DNA from: JAWKMZ01 sp041391965
Lineage (GTDB): Bacteria; Bacteroidota; Bacteroidia; Flavobacteriales; Flavobacteriaceae
DNA: 64,000 nt
Assembly: GCA_041391965.1 (NCBI GenBank)
Contig: JAWKMZ010000003.1
Coordinates: forward strand, 186,001-250,000
Reading direction: 5' to 3'
Shown here: positions 26,905 to 35,803 of the stretch, piece by piece
Layout of the letters: each line of letters begins with the position of its first letter
How positions within the stretch are numbered: position 1 is the first letter of the stretch
The notes under the pieces: model-generated
Told to the model about the DNA's origin: nothing
Seen by the model: the letters and a program-made list of their open reading frames with translations, nothing else
Database searches by the model: none
Made by a program: the position numbers and the translations under genes

Positions 26905-27974
26905 AAATTCTTATAGTCCTTCCAAACGATGCGCTTGGTGGTGCAGAACAATACTTAAAAATGGTTGCGACCTATTTTAAGCAGGAAGATGTTTCTATTT
27001 TTTTCTTAAAAACAAATCATACCAAACAATGGGAAGATGTTGGGCAAAAAACTAAACGTTCTATTGGTTCTTCAAAGCATATTCTTTTCGGAGTTTTTAA
27101 ATTCTTTCTTTTTAGCTTAAGACAAAAAAAAGAATACGACTATATCTTTACGTCACATGTATATATTAATGCCCTTGTTGGAACCTTACTCAGTCTTAAA
27201 ATTCTAAAAACTAAAAAATTTATTGTGCGCGAGTCCACCTCAATTTTTTTAAGATATAAAGGGTTTAAGCTGTTTTTATACCAACTCGCATACAAGGTTG
27301 GTTATAAAAAAATAAATTTAATCATCTGCCAAACAGAGGTTATGAAAGCGCAATTAATTCAGCATTTTAAAGGAATTCAGAACAAAACATTGGTAAAAAC
27401 CATTCCGAATCCTATTAATCTTGAGTATTTAAAACAAATAAATCAAAAAAAATCGACAATAGACCTTCCTTACGAATTTATAGTTTCTGCCGGAAGGTTG
27501 ATTGAAGAAAAAGGCTATGATATTTTGATAGATGCTTTTTATGAGGTCAAGAAAACGCATAAAAATTTAAAATTATTGCTTTTAGGTGATGGTGCTCTTA
27601 AGCGTGCATTACAAGCACAAATTGAAAAATTAAATTTAACTGATGATATACTACTTTTAGGTCATGTCACTAATGTTTATGACTATTTTAAAACTGCAAA
27701 ATTATGTGTGGTTTCATCAAGAATTGAAGGGTTTCCAAATGTGCTTCTACAGATGATGTCTCAAAACAATACTGTGGTTTCAACAAAATGCGCAGGAGGT
27801 ATAGACATGATTAATGGCGTGATAACCGCAGAAACAAATGATATTAACAGTCTTTCAAATGCTATTTTAAAAGGCCTTTCTGATACTGATAATACTGACA
27901 ACAGAGCTAAATTTGATACCTATCTTTCTGATAGAGATATTAATCAATTTATCAAAAACTTATTAGTTGTATAA
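26901..27974 (+). CDS. Glycosyltransferase family 4
   Basis: 357 residues. N-terminal PNDALGGAEQYLKMVA, donor domain FIVSAGRLIEEKGYDILIDAF and RIEGFPNVLLQMMSQN, where the second acidic residue of the E(x7)E motif is replaced (Gln at that position), as in a number of GT4 members. Translationally coupled to the preceding GT4 by the ATGA overlap. A 121-base gap follows, so this may end a sub-operon, although I see no hairpin there. Confidence 0.87.
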   Translation: MKILIVLPNDALGGAEQYLKMVATYFKQEDVSIFFLKTNHTKQWEDVGQKTKRSIGSSKHILFGVFKFFLFSLRQKKEYDYIFTSHVYINALVGTLLSLKILKTKKFIVRESTSIFLRYKGFKLFLYQLAYKVGYKKINLIICQTEVMKAQLIQHFKGIQNKTLVKTIPNPINLEYLKQINQKKSTIDLPYEFIVSAGRLIEEKGYDILIDAFYEVKKTHKNLKLLLLGDGALKRALQAQIEKLNLTDDILLLGHVTNVYDYFKTAKLCVVSSRIEGFPNVLLQMMSQNNTVVSTKCAGGIDMINGVITAETNDINSLSNAILKGLSDTDNTDNRAKFDTYLSDRDINQFIKNLLVV

Positions 27975-28095
27975 ATTGCATCTATCGTTTAATTGACTTA
28001 AAAGTCAAAATTTGCATTATACAGTTTTTATTTTTTTTAACCACTCTTTTTTTTAATCTTTACCTAAGCAAACCTACAATCATAACTTGTCATTA

Positions 28096-29397
28096 ATGAG
28101 ACCTTTAGAAGCTATTAGACACAATGCTTTTTGGTTTATTGATTTCCTAAAAGGAAGTCCTGTTTTGAAAAACTATAAAGACATAAAATACCTTAATCAA
28201 AATTATGGTGACAAACGTTCTATTGCCTTGCGTGAAGCCTATTTAAAAACGCTATTAAAACATGTGTCTTCAACTGTTCCATACTATAAAAATTATGAAG
28301 CAACCAATAGCTTGCAAGAATTTCCGGTGGTCAACAAAGTGGTTATCAAAAAAAATTATGACGCGTTTACTTCAACAGACAATCAGTTTAAAATAAAACA
28401 CAAAGTAGCTACAAGTGGCTCAACAGGAACACCTTTTAAATTATACCAAGACAGTCAAAAACGCTACAGAAACGTTGCAGATGCTATCTATTTTGCCGAA
28501 AAAGCTGGTGTTAAAATAGGAATGGAAGTTTATTTTTTAAGGGTTTGGAATGAAATGAATATAAAAAACCCTTTGCTCTCATGGATGCAAAATGTAAAGA
28601 TGCAAGACATTTCAAACTTTAATACTGATGAAATTTCTAAGTTTATTAACCAATTATCAAAAAATAATTATAAAAAAGGAATCTGGTCTTACGCATCATC
28701 CTTAGACAATATTGCTAATTATATAAAATCTGGACATACAATTCCAAAATGTAACTTATCATCAATTGTAGCCTGTTCTGAATATCTTAATTTAGAGACC
28801 AAAAAAATAATCCAAGATCACTTTAAAACCGCTGTCATATCAAGATATTCAAATGCTGAAAACGGAATTTTTGCACAACAAAAACCCTATGGCTCTGACG
28901 ATTTTTATTTAAATTGGGCAAGTTATTATTTTGAAATATTGAAATTTGATGAAGATGTACCTGCTGCAAAGGGCGAATTAGGTCGTGTGGTCATTACAGA
29001 TTTATTTAATTATTATATGCCAATTATTAGATATGATACTGGCGATGTGGCTTGTCAAGATTTTAACGAAAATCAAATTCCTGTGTTTAAGAGCATTGAA
29101 GGCAGAAAATTAGACCTCATTTACAATACCAAAGGCGAACTTATTTCTTCATTGACCATAACAGGCTTTATGATGAAATATATTGAAGTAGTACAATTTC
29201 AGTTTATACAAGAACATCAAAAAAAATACACCATCAAATTAAATACCACTAAATCATTTAATGACGAAAATAGCTTAATTTTAGACGTTAAAAACGTGCT
29301 TGGAGCTGACAGCATCATTAAAATTGAATATGTAGAGGAAGTACCACTGTTAGACTCAGGAAAACGAAAGATTATTATCAATAACTATAAAGCATAA
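28096..29397 (+). CDS. CapK/PaaK-type adenylate-forming enzyme
   Basis: 433 residues. It belongs to the phenylacetate-CoA ligase-like branch of the acyl-adenylate superfamily, seen in ATSGSTGTPFKLYQDS (the phosphate-binding loop), YSNAENGIFAQQ and IRYDTGDVACQDF. CapK proteins are frequent in capsule clusters, where they are thought to activate a carboxylic acid for attachment to the polymer. Start taken at ATG 28096 (MRPLEAIRHN); a TTG three codons before is less likely. Substrate unknown. Confidence 0.85.
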   Translation: MRPLEAIRHNAFWFIDFLKGSPVLKNYKDIKYLNQNYGDKRSIALREAYLKTLLKHVSSTVPYYKNYEATNSLQEFPVVNKVVIKKNYDAFTSTDNQFKIKHKVATSGSTGTPFKLYQDSQKRYRNVADAIYFAEKAGVKIGMEVYFLRVWNEMNIKNPLLSWMQNVKMQDISNFNTDEISKFINQLSKNNYKKGIWSYASSLDNIANYIKSGHTIPKCNLSSIVACSEYLNLETKKIIQDHFKTAVISRYSNAENGIFAQQKPYGSDDFYLNWASYYFEILKFDEDVPAAKGELGRVVITDLFNYYMPIIRYDTGDVACQDFNENQIPVFKSIEGRKLDLIYNTKGELISSLTITGFMMKYIEVVQFQFIQEHQKKYTIKLNTTKSFNDENSLILDVKNVLGADSIIKIEYVEEVPLLDSGKRKIIINNYKA

Positions 29398-29436
29398 GGC
29401 AAGCAATTATTAACAGCGATTAAAACAGTTTCAAAA

Positions 29437-30327
29437 ATGGCAACAGAACTTTTAACTCAAATACAATCCTATTTAGACAAGCCTTTAAAAGCAATTGAGA
29501 CCATCAAAACAACTAACCACAAAGAGTTTTACACTACCTATTTAAAAAAGAATAAACCCGTTGTGATGACAGGTATGATGGACGATTGGGAAGCCTCCAA
29601 AACATGGTCGCTCGATTATTTTAAAGCCATCGGAAAAGATAAAAGCACTTTTATTTCTAAAGGCAATAACTTTCAAGAAGATACCAAATGGGAATATGGT
29701 AATTTTTTAGATTCTATAGAAAAAATTGAAAAATCTGAAGATGCTACACAAGGTGGTTACCTCATGAATTTGCCTATTTTAAACATGTTTCCGCAATTAA
29801 GGCAAGATGTTGATTTTTCATTGATTTCCAATTTTAAAGTAAGAGATTCTTTATCGTTGTGGATTGGCCCAAAAGGCACTTTAACTGGCTGGCATACAGA
29901 TAGATTGGCAGACAATATTTTAGCACAAGTAAAAGGAAGTAAATTGGTACTATTGGCACATCCAAACCAAACCAAATACATGTATCCAAGCCAAAAATAT
30001 GAACCAGGTTCTAAATTGAGCACTGTAGATATGCGGAATTTTGATGAAGCAAAATTTCCATTATTCAAAAAACATGCACAAGTTTACTATGTGGTTTTAC
30101 AGCCTAAACAAATGGTCTTTATTCCAAAACAATGGTGGCATTGTGTGTATGGCTTAGAGGTGTCAATAAGCTCTAATAATTTTGGGTTTTCAATGGCAGA
30201 CAATATAAAAATGAAAGGTACTGAGTTTGTAAAACGACAACTTCATAACCTCGGCCTTTTTGGAAAAGACTGTGTTTGTCATTATTACGATGATAAAGGA
30301 AAAAGACATCGTTACAGCCATCATTAA
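29437..30327 (+). CDS. Cupin-8/JmjC-like Fe(II)/2-oxoglutarate oxygenase-type protein
   Basis: 296 residues. The jelly-roll core has the iron pair His-x-Asp in LTGWHTDRLADNIL and a distal His in FIPKQWWHCVYGLEVSIS, with the 2-oxoglutarate-type Lys nearby in VKGSKLVLLAHP. The family includes hydroxylases of proteins and small molecules. A role in modifying a polysaccharide precursor or a protein is possible but not shown. The C-terminal tail is unusually His/Cys rich (DCVCHYYDDKGKRHRYSHH). It lies 39 bases behind capK on the same strand. Confidence 0.8.
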   Translation: MATELLTQIQSYLDKPLKAIETIKTTNHKEFYTTYLKKNKPVVMTGMMDDWEASKTWSLDYFKAIGKDKSTFISKGNNFQEDTKWEYGNFLDSIEKIEKSEDATQGGYLMNLPILNMFPQLRQDVDFSLISNFKVRDSLSLWIGPKGTLTGWHTDRLADNILAQVKGSKLVLLAHPNQTKYMYPSQKYEPGSKLSTVDMRNFDEAKFPLFKKHAQVYYVVLQPKQMVFIPKQWWHCVYGLEVSISSNNFGFSMADNIKMKGTEFVKRQLHNLGLFGKDCVCHYYDDKGKRHRYSHH

Positions 30328-30348
30328 TTTATAAAAACAACCTTTTTA

Positions 30349-31506
30349 GTGTTGAAAAAAATAATCCGTATCACAACCGTTCCTGCCTCATTGCGACATT
30401 TATTGAAAGGACAACTTAAATTTATGAGCCAGCATTATGAAGTCATAGGAGTCTCTGGTATTGGTAGAGATGGAAATGGTTTAATTGAAATAACTCAAAA
30501 CGAAGGTGTTAGAACATTTCGTGTAGAAATGACCAGAACCATAACGCCTTTTAAAGATTTGAAAGCAACTTATCAACTTTATAAGTTTTTTAAAAAAGAG
30601 CAACCCTTTATGGTTCATACGCACACACCAAAAGCAGGAACTGTTGGTATGCTTGCTGCAAAATTGGCTGGTGTACCAAACAGAATCCATACAATTGCTG
30701 GCTTGCCTCTTTTAGAAGCTACAGGTGCTAAACGAAAACTTTTGGATGTTGTTGAAAAAATAACGTATGCCTGCTCTACGCATATTTTGCCTAATTCGTT
30801 TGAGTTAGAACGTATTATTATTGAGCAAAACTATACTACCAAAAACAAATTAAAAGTGATTGCAAATGGCAGTTCTAATGGTATTGATACCAACCATTAT
30901 GATGCTGATAAAGTTAGTGAAGCAAGCAAAGAAACTCTAAAAAAAGAACTTAACATTACGCCTGAAGATACTGTTTTCATTTTTATCGGTCGTGTGGTCA
31001 AGGACAAAGGTGTTAATGAATTAGTCAGTGCATTCCATAAATTGTCGTCTGTTAAACCTCATTGTAAACTCATCATGGTTGGTCCACGTGAAGACCACTT
31101 AAATCCGCTTCTTGCAAAAACAGAAGCACTTATTGCTAAAAATAAAAACATTCTTATGGTTGGTAGGCAAAAAGAAATACGTCCTTACGTGGCTATTTCA
31201 CATATTTTGACATTTCCAAGCTATAGAGAAGGTTTTCCAAATGTGGTTTTGCAAGCAAGTTCTATGAATTTGCCTTGTATTGTCTCAAATATCAATGGTT
31301 GCAATGAAATTATAGAAGATGGTATTAATGGACTCATTATTCCTCCAAAAGATGACAATGCACTTTACGATGCAATGGACTATTTAATGGAAAATCCTTC
31401 AGAACGCTTAAGAATGTCACAAGCATCACGCTCTAATATCATCAAAAAATATCAGCAAGCCTTAGTTTGGGAGGATCTTTTGAAATTTTATAAAAGTTTA
31501 GAATAA
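30349..31506 (+). CDS. Glycosyltransferase family 4 (probably acts after the initiating transferase)
   Basis: 385 residues, GT-B. It begins MLKKIIRITTVPASLRHLLK (GTG at 30349), with HTHTPKAGTVGMLAAKLAGV in the acceptor domain and FIGRVVKDKGVNELV plus YREGFPNVVLQASSMNLP in the donor domain. This N-terminal type is typical of the GT4 that stands directly before the PglC/WcaJ-like transferase in flavobacterial clusters, hence probably the second sugar transferase. One base separates it from the next gene. Confidence 0.9.
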   Translation: MLKKIIRITTVPASLRHLLKGQLKFMSQHYEVIGVSGIGRDGNGLIEITQNEGVRTFRVEMTRTITPFKDLKATYQLYKFFKKEQPFMVHTHTPKAGTVGMLAAKLAGVPNRIHTIAGLPLLEATGAKRKLLDVVEKITYACSTHILPNSFELERIIIEQNYTTKNKLKVIANGSSNGIDTNHYDADKVSEASKETLKKELNITPEDTVFIFIGRVVKDKGVNELVSAFHKLSSVKPHCKLIMVGPREDHLNPLLAKTEALIAKNKNILMVGRQKEIRPYVAISHILTFPSYREGFPNVVLQASSMNLPCIVSNINGCNEIIEDGINGLIIPPKDDNALYDAMDYLMENPSERLRMSQASRSNIIKKYQQALVWEDLLKFYKSLE

Positions 31507-31507
31507 G

Positions 31508-32128
31508 ATGAAGCTATACCTAAAATTTTTCAAACCCTTTTTAGATTTCATTTTAGCTTTAACAGGCTTTATAATCTTATTTCCTGTTTTTTTAATAGTG
31601 ATGCTTATTTTAATGATTGTCAACGGCGGAAAGCCCTTTTTCTTTCAAGAACGTCCTGGAAAAAATGAACGTATCTTTAAAATCATTAAATTTAAAACAA
31701 TGAATGATAAAAAAGATAAAAATGGTACCTTACTATCTGCAGATCTTAGACTGACAAAAGCTGGACTTTTTTTTAGGAAATACTCGTTAGATGAAATTCC
31801 GCAACTTATCAATGTCATTAAAGGCGATATGAGTTTAATTGGCCCAAGACCACTGCACGTTAGATATTTACCTTTGTATAACGAAACACAAAAACTACGA
31901 CACACCATCAAACCTGGCATTACAGGTTGGGCTCAAGTAAATGGAAGAAATGCCATTAGTTGGGAACAAAAATTTGAATTTGACGTTTGGTACGTAAAGC
32001 AGCTATCGTTTTTATTAGACCTTAAAATTTTATGTTTAACCGTTATAAAAATCTTTAAAAAAGAAGGTATTTATAGCGTTGAAAATGATATTGTTCCCGA
32101 TTTTACAGGAACCAATCCAAACTCTTAA
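31508..32128 (+). CDS. Initiating phosphoglycosyl transferase (PglC/WcaJ C-terminal type)
   Basis: 206 residues. A single re-entrant hydrophobic helix (about 12-40) is followed by the catalytic domain of monotopic phosphoglycosyl transferases: FKTMNDKKDKNG, the Asp-Glu dyad in YSLDEIPQLINV, KGDMSLIGPRPL and KPGITGWAQVNGRN. It transfers a sugar phosphate to undecaprenyl phosphate at the inner face of the membrane and starts repeat-unit assembly. The short PglC form, without extra N-terminal membrane helices, suggests a diNAcBac-like or acetamido sugar. That would fit the PglF-type dehydratase and the aminotransferase further on. Confidence 0.92.
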   Translation: MKLYLKFFKPFLDFILALTGFIILFPVFLIVMLILMIVNGGKPFFFQERPGKNERIFKIIKFKTMNDKKDKNGTLLSADLRLTKAGLFFRKYSLDEIPQLINVIKGDMSLIGPRPLHVRYLPLYNETQKLRHTIKPGITGWAQVNGRNAISWEQKFEFDVWYVKQLSFLLDLKILCLTVIKIFKKEGIYSVENDIVPDFTGTNPNS

Positions 32129-32139
32129 CAACTTTGAGC

Positions 32140-33153
32140 ATGATAAACATTCTTTTTACTTGTGCAGGACGACGCAATTATCTTATCAATTATTTTAAAG
32201 AAGCCTTACATGGTCAAGGTAAAGTTTTAGCTGCAGATATGAGCTTAACAGCTCCTGCAATGATAGATGCTGATGTGGCTATTTTAGTGCCTAATAGTTA
32301 TGATAACGATTATATTTCTGTACTAAAAAAGGTTATTAACACGCATCAAATTACTGCTATCATATCTTTAAATGATTTAGAATTGCCTATTCTTTCAAAG
32401 CATAAAGCAGAATTAGAACTTGAAGGTGCCAAAGTGATTATTTCTAATGAACGCGTTATTGATATTGCTTTTGATAAGATGGAGACTTTTAATTTTATAC
32501 AAAATATAGGTCTAAAAACTCCAAAAACTTATACGACGCTTCACGAGGCCAAAACAGCACTAAATGATAAAAGTTTAAAATTTCCATTAGTTGTAAAGCC
32601 TCGTTGGGGAAGCGCATCTATTGGTATTGATTTCCCTGAATCGATGGATGAACTTGATTTGTCATTTGCGTTACAACAGATGAAGCTAAAAAAATCAATC
32701 TTAAATACAGTAAGTCAAAATGATTTTGATAGAGCTATTCTTATTCAAGAAAAGCTCAATGGCAAAGAATATGGAATGGATATTCTAAATGATTTTGAAG
32801 GCAATTATATTGGCACTTTTGTAAGAGAAAAATTGAGTATGCGCTCTGGCGAAACTGATAAAGCTATATCAGTCATCGATGAAAAATTTGAGCAGCTTGG
32901 TGCAACTATTTCAAAACATTTAAAACATGTTGGAAGTTTGGATTGTGATGTTTTTGAAACCAACAATCAACTTTATGTGTTAGAGTTAAATCCAAGATTT
33001 GGAGGCGGTTACCCTTTTTCACATGAAGCAGGAGTTAACACTCCAGCTATTTATATTGAATGGCTAAAAGGGACTAAAAACAATTCACAATTTATCAACT
33101 ACAAAGCTGGAGTAATGTGCTCTAAATGTGATAGAATGCTAAAATTTAATTGA
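32140..33153 (+). CDS. ATP-grasp ligase (carbamoyl-phosphate synthase large-subunit-like)
   Basis: 337 residues from ATG 32140. The N-terminal pre-ATP-grasp fold starts INILFTCAGRRNYLINYF; the grasp domain has FPLVVKPRWGSASIGI and the metal-binding LYVLELNPRFGGGYPFSHEAG. The family forms amide or peptide bonds by way of acyl phosphates. In a capsule cluster it could attach an amino acid to a sugar or make a small precursor; the substrates are not evident. Its last eight bases overlap the end of the convergent GNAT gene. Confidence 0.85.
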   Translation: MINILFTCAGRRNYLINYFKEALHGQGKVLAADMSLTAPAMIDADVAILVPNSYDNDYISVLKKVINTHQITAIISLNDLELPILSKHKAELELEGAKVIISNERVIDIAFDKMETFNFIQNIGLKTPKTYTTLHEAKTALNDKSLKFPLVVKPRWGSASIGIDFPESMDELDLSFALQQMKLKKSILNTVSQNDFDRAILIQEKLNGKEYGMDILNDFEGNYIGTFVREKLSMRSGETDKAISVIDEKFEQLGATISKHLKHVGSLDCDVFETNNQLYVLELNPRFGGGYPFSHEAGVNTPAIYIEWLKGTKNNSQFINYKAGVMCSKCDRMLKFN

Positions 33154-34378
33154 ACGTGATACGTTGAGCTTTTTGACTTCCAACAATCATAAATGTTTTT
33201 GAAGTCTTCTTTTTATATACTTTAATTGCTTTTAACGGCTCAGGATTAGCAAACAAAAAGGAGTACACAAAATTTTTAATGTAATCTACTTTGTCATCAT
33301 CCAAATCAATTTCATCAAAAGTAGTATCTACTTTAAAATTGTCTATATCTTCTGCAACAAAATTTGTGTTATAGGCCTCATCATTTTTCGTATTTAACTT
33401 AAATAACAATTTTCTATACAGCGCATTGACATGATGATTTCTTAGATAGAGTTTAAATTTAAAAAACAGTGTTATTTTATAAGCTAATATTTTAGAAATC
33501 AATGATTTAGAATCATATAATAAATGATAATTAAAATCATAAACCACATTACACCATTCGTGTTTAAAGTCGAAATCGCCTTTAGAAAAATCGGCAATAG
33601 CCATCGTGTTTTCGTAACACCATTCAATGATTTTTACAATGGTTAGTTTTCCAATATTAAACTTGTAATAATCTGGATCAAAAACCGTAATTGCCACAAA
33701 AACAATAGTTTCAGAATGGATATTTAGAGTAATTCCTATTGGCATTTTGCCGTTGTAAATAACAAATAAAGACGCTTTGTTTTCTTGCAACATTGCATAC
33801 ACAAACTCCTTGTGGAAAGCCCATTTATCTGCTCTTAAATGATGATAGTTCACTTGTTTGTCTGCAAAGCGTTTGGATAACAACCCATGAAATTGATCAA
33901 ACAATACATCAAAAGTTTCTAAATCAATCTCTTTTGTGTAAAATTTATAAGAAATATCAAAACAATCTTCTAAACGACGCGTTCTTGACCTAAATCCTCT
34001 AAGGTTTTTAGAACTTACTCTACTTTTTATATAATCTTCTGCTGTTGGAAACGATTCAAAATTCAATAAAAACCCTTGGTATTGAAAAAGCGGCTTACAT
34101 CGTAATGCCGTTTTTGATTCATCAATAGCAGCTACATTAAAAAAATCAGGGATATCATAAATTAAAAACACCTTATTCTTATAGTCGTTAGCTTCGTAAT
34201 TTATGACATAATCTACGCCTTTGGTTAAGTTTTTTCCTATGTTAATATATAAGGGTAAAAACTTCTTTTTATAAAATAAAACGTTATTTACGCTATTAAA
34301 CTTTATAGCATTTTTGCTTTGGTTAAAATGCTTTGACCAAATAGAAACAAAGGTTTTTGACGTAAATGGATTCGTCAT
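33146..34378 (-). CDS. GNAT-fold acyltransferase (BioF2/FemAB-like), antisense in the cluster
   Basis: 410 residues. The middle has the double-GNAT pattern of PF13480-like proteins: YIKSRVSSKNLRGFRSRTRR, then VIYNGKMPIGITLNIHSETI and FSKGDFDFKHEWC. Such proteins transfer acyl or aminoacyl groups in cell-wall or polysaccharide decoration. It is the only minus-strand gene between 18.6 and 40.9 kb, has its own -7-like element (34408-34401), and meets the ATP-grasp gene tail to tail with an eight-base overlap and no room for a terminator. This suggests later insertion or separate control. Confidence 0.75.
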   Translation of the reverse strand: MTNPFTSKTFVSIWSKHFNQSKNAIKFNSVNNVLFYKKKFLPLYINIGKNLTKGVDYVINYEANDYKNKVFLIYDIPDFFNVAAIDESKTALRCKPLFQYQGFLLNFESFPTAEDYIKSRVSSKNLRGFRSRTRRLEDCFDISYKFYTKEIDLETFDVLFDQFHGLLSKRFADKQVNYHHLRADKWAFHKEFVYAMLQENKASLFVIYNGKMPIGITLNIHSETIVFVAITVFDPDYYKFNIGKLTIVKIIEWCYENTMAIADFSKGDFDFKHEWCNVVYDFNYHLLYDSKSLISKILAYKITLFFKFKLYLRNHHVNALYRKLLFKLNTKNDEAYNTNFVAEDIDNFKVDTTFDEIDLDDDKVDYIKNFVYSFLFANPEPLKAIKVYKKKTSKTFMIVGSQKAQRITFN

Positions 34379-34678
34379 TTATTCATAAAGTTTAGTTGCA
34401 CAAAAATAGAATAATTTATAGGCAATTTTAAGGTTTTATGTAAAAGATTGTAAATGAGATATTGACGCTAAGTTAACGTAAAAAATTGTTTTTTATCGTG
34501 TTTATTTGGTTTGTCACAAGGAGTTAATTGATATTTATCAAGAATTTTTCAGATTAATTAATACATTTATAACCATTAAGTTGTTTATAAAACGATTAAT
34601 AGTAAAATTTTCTGTTCCAAGTCCCTCACACTAAACATGAAAATTGAATAGTAATAAATTTACTTAACAATTTTGCTT
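34379..34678. promoter_or_regulatory. 300-bp divergent intergenic region with a -7 element at 34401-34408
   Basis: TATTTTTG on the minus strand (34408 to 34401) matches TANNTTTG, 22 bases before the GNAT start; no clear -33 box. For the plus-strand genes starting at 34679 I find no equally good match, although the size of the gap and the change of strand require a promoter for the second half of the polysaccharide cluster. No gene is seen here. Confidence 0.45.
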
Positions 34679-35803
34679 ATGGATGCAAAAATATGGCTGT
34701 CTTCACCTCATATGAGTGGTAAAGAGCAAGCCTATATCACTTCGGCTTTTGAATCTAATTGGATAGCGCCATTAGGTCCAAATGTAACAGGATTTGAAAA
34801 TGATTTACAAAACTATCTTGAAGAAGGTAGCTTGGTAGCCGCTTTAAGTTCTGGCACTTCTGCAATTCACTTAGGTCTTATTTTATTAGGTGTTACTCAT
34901 GGTGATGAAGTGCTTTGCCAAAGCAAGACATTTTCAGCATCAGCAAATCCAATTGTTTACTTAGGAGCTACGCCTATTTTTATAGATAGTGAAGCCGACA
35001 CATGGAATTTATGCCCAGAACAACTTGAAATTGCCATAAAAGACCGCATTAAAAAGGGAAAAAAACCAAAAGCTATTATTGCTGTTCATTTGTATGGAAT
35101 GCCTTATAAAGTTGATGAAATAGAGGTCATTTCAAAACGTTACGAAATTCCTGTTTTAGAAGATAGCGCTGAAGCTTTAGGAAGTACTTATAAATCCAAA
35201 AAATGTGGCACCTTTGGAGATATAGCCATTCTATCTTTTAACGGAAATAAAATCATTACCACCTCTGGTGGTGGTGCTTTGGTAACCAAAAATAAAACCA
35301 TCAAAGACAAAGCCGTTTTTTTAGCGACACAAGCAAGAGATAATGCTGCAGAGTATTTACATTCAGAAATTGGCTATAATTACAGAATGTCTAATGTGTT
35401 GGCAGGCATTGGTCGTGGTCAAATGACTGTACTAAATGAAAGAGTTGCGCAACGAAGAGCAAATTATGAATTTTATCATCATCATTTAAACAACATCAAC
35501 AGCATAACGTTTTTAAATGAACCTGAAACTCATTTTTCAAACCGATGGTTAAGCTGCATTCTTACAGAATCTGAACAAATGCGAGAAGATTTGCGCATTC
35601 TGTTAGAAAAAGAAAATATTGAGTCCAGACCACTTTGGAAACCTATGCACCAACAGCCTATTTTTAAAGATTGTCCACACTATTTGAATGGCGTTTCTGA
35701 CACCTTATTTAAAAAAGGCTTATGTTTACCAAGCGGATCTAACTTAACTGAAAATGAACTTAATAACGTTTTATCAGTAATAAAAATGTATTTTAGTGTA
35801 TGA
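34679..35803 (+). CDS. DegT/DnrJ/EryC1/StrS-type sugar aminotransferase
   Basis: 374 residues from ATG 34679. PLP-dependent fold-type I enzyme that aminates a keto sugar nucleotide. Seen are ALSSGTSAIHLGLILLGV, DEVLCQSKTFSASANPI, ILEDSAEAL-like VLEDSAEALGSTYKSK, and the Schiff-base Lys in LSFNGNKIITTSGGG. The C-terminal end has the ESRPLWKPMHQQP motif of the PglE/PseC-like group. Its end overlaps the next gene (35800) by four bases. With the neighbouring 4,6-dehydratase and the PglC-like transferase it should make the amino sugar that starts the repeat unit. Confidence 0.92.
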   Translation: MDAKIWLSSPHMSGKEQAYITSAFESNWIAPLGPNVTGFENDLQNYLEEGSLVAALSSGTSAIHLGLILLGVTHGDEVLCQSKTFSASANPIVYLGATPIFIDSEADTWNLCPEQLEIAIKDRIKKGKKPKAIIAVHLYGMPYKVDEIEVISKRYEIPVLEDSAEALGSTYKSKKCGTFGDIAILSFNGNKIITTSGGGALVTKNKTIKDKAVFLATQARDNAAEYLHSEIGYNYRMSNVLAGIGRGQMTVLNERVAQRRANYEFYHHHLNNINSITFLNEPETHFSNRWLSCILTESEQMREDLRILLEKENIESRPLWKPMHQQPIFKDCPHYLNGVSDTLFKKGLCLPSGSNLTENELNNVLSVIKMYFSV

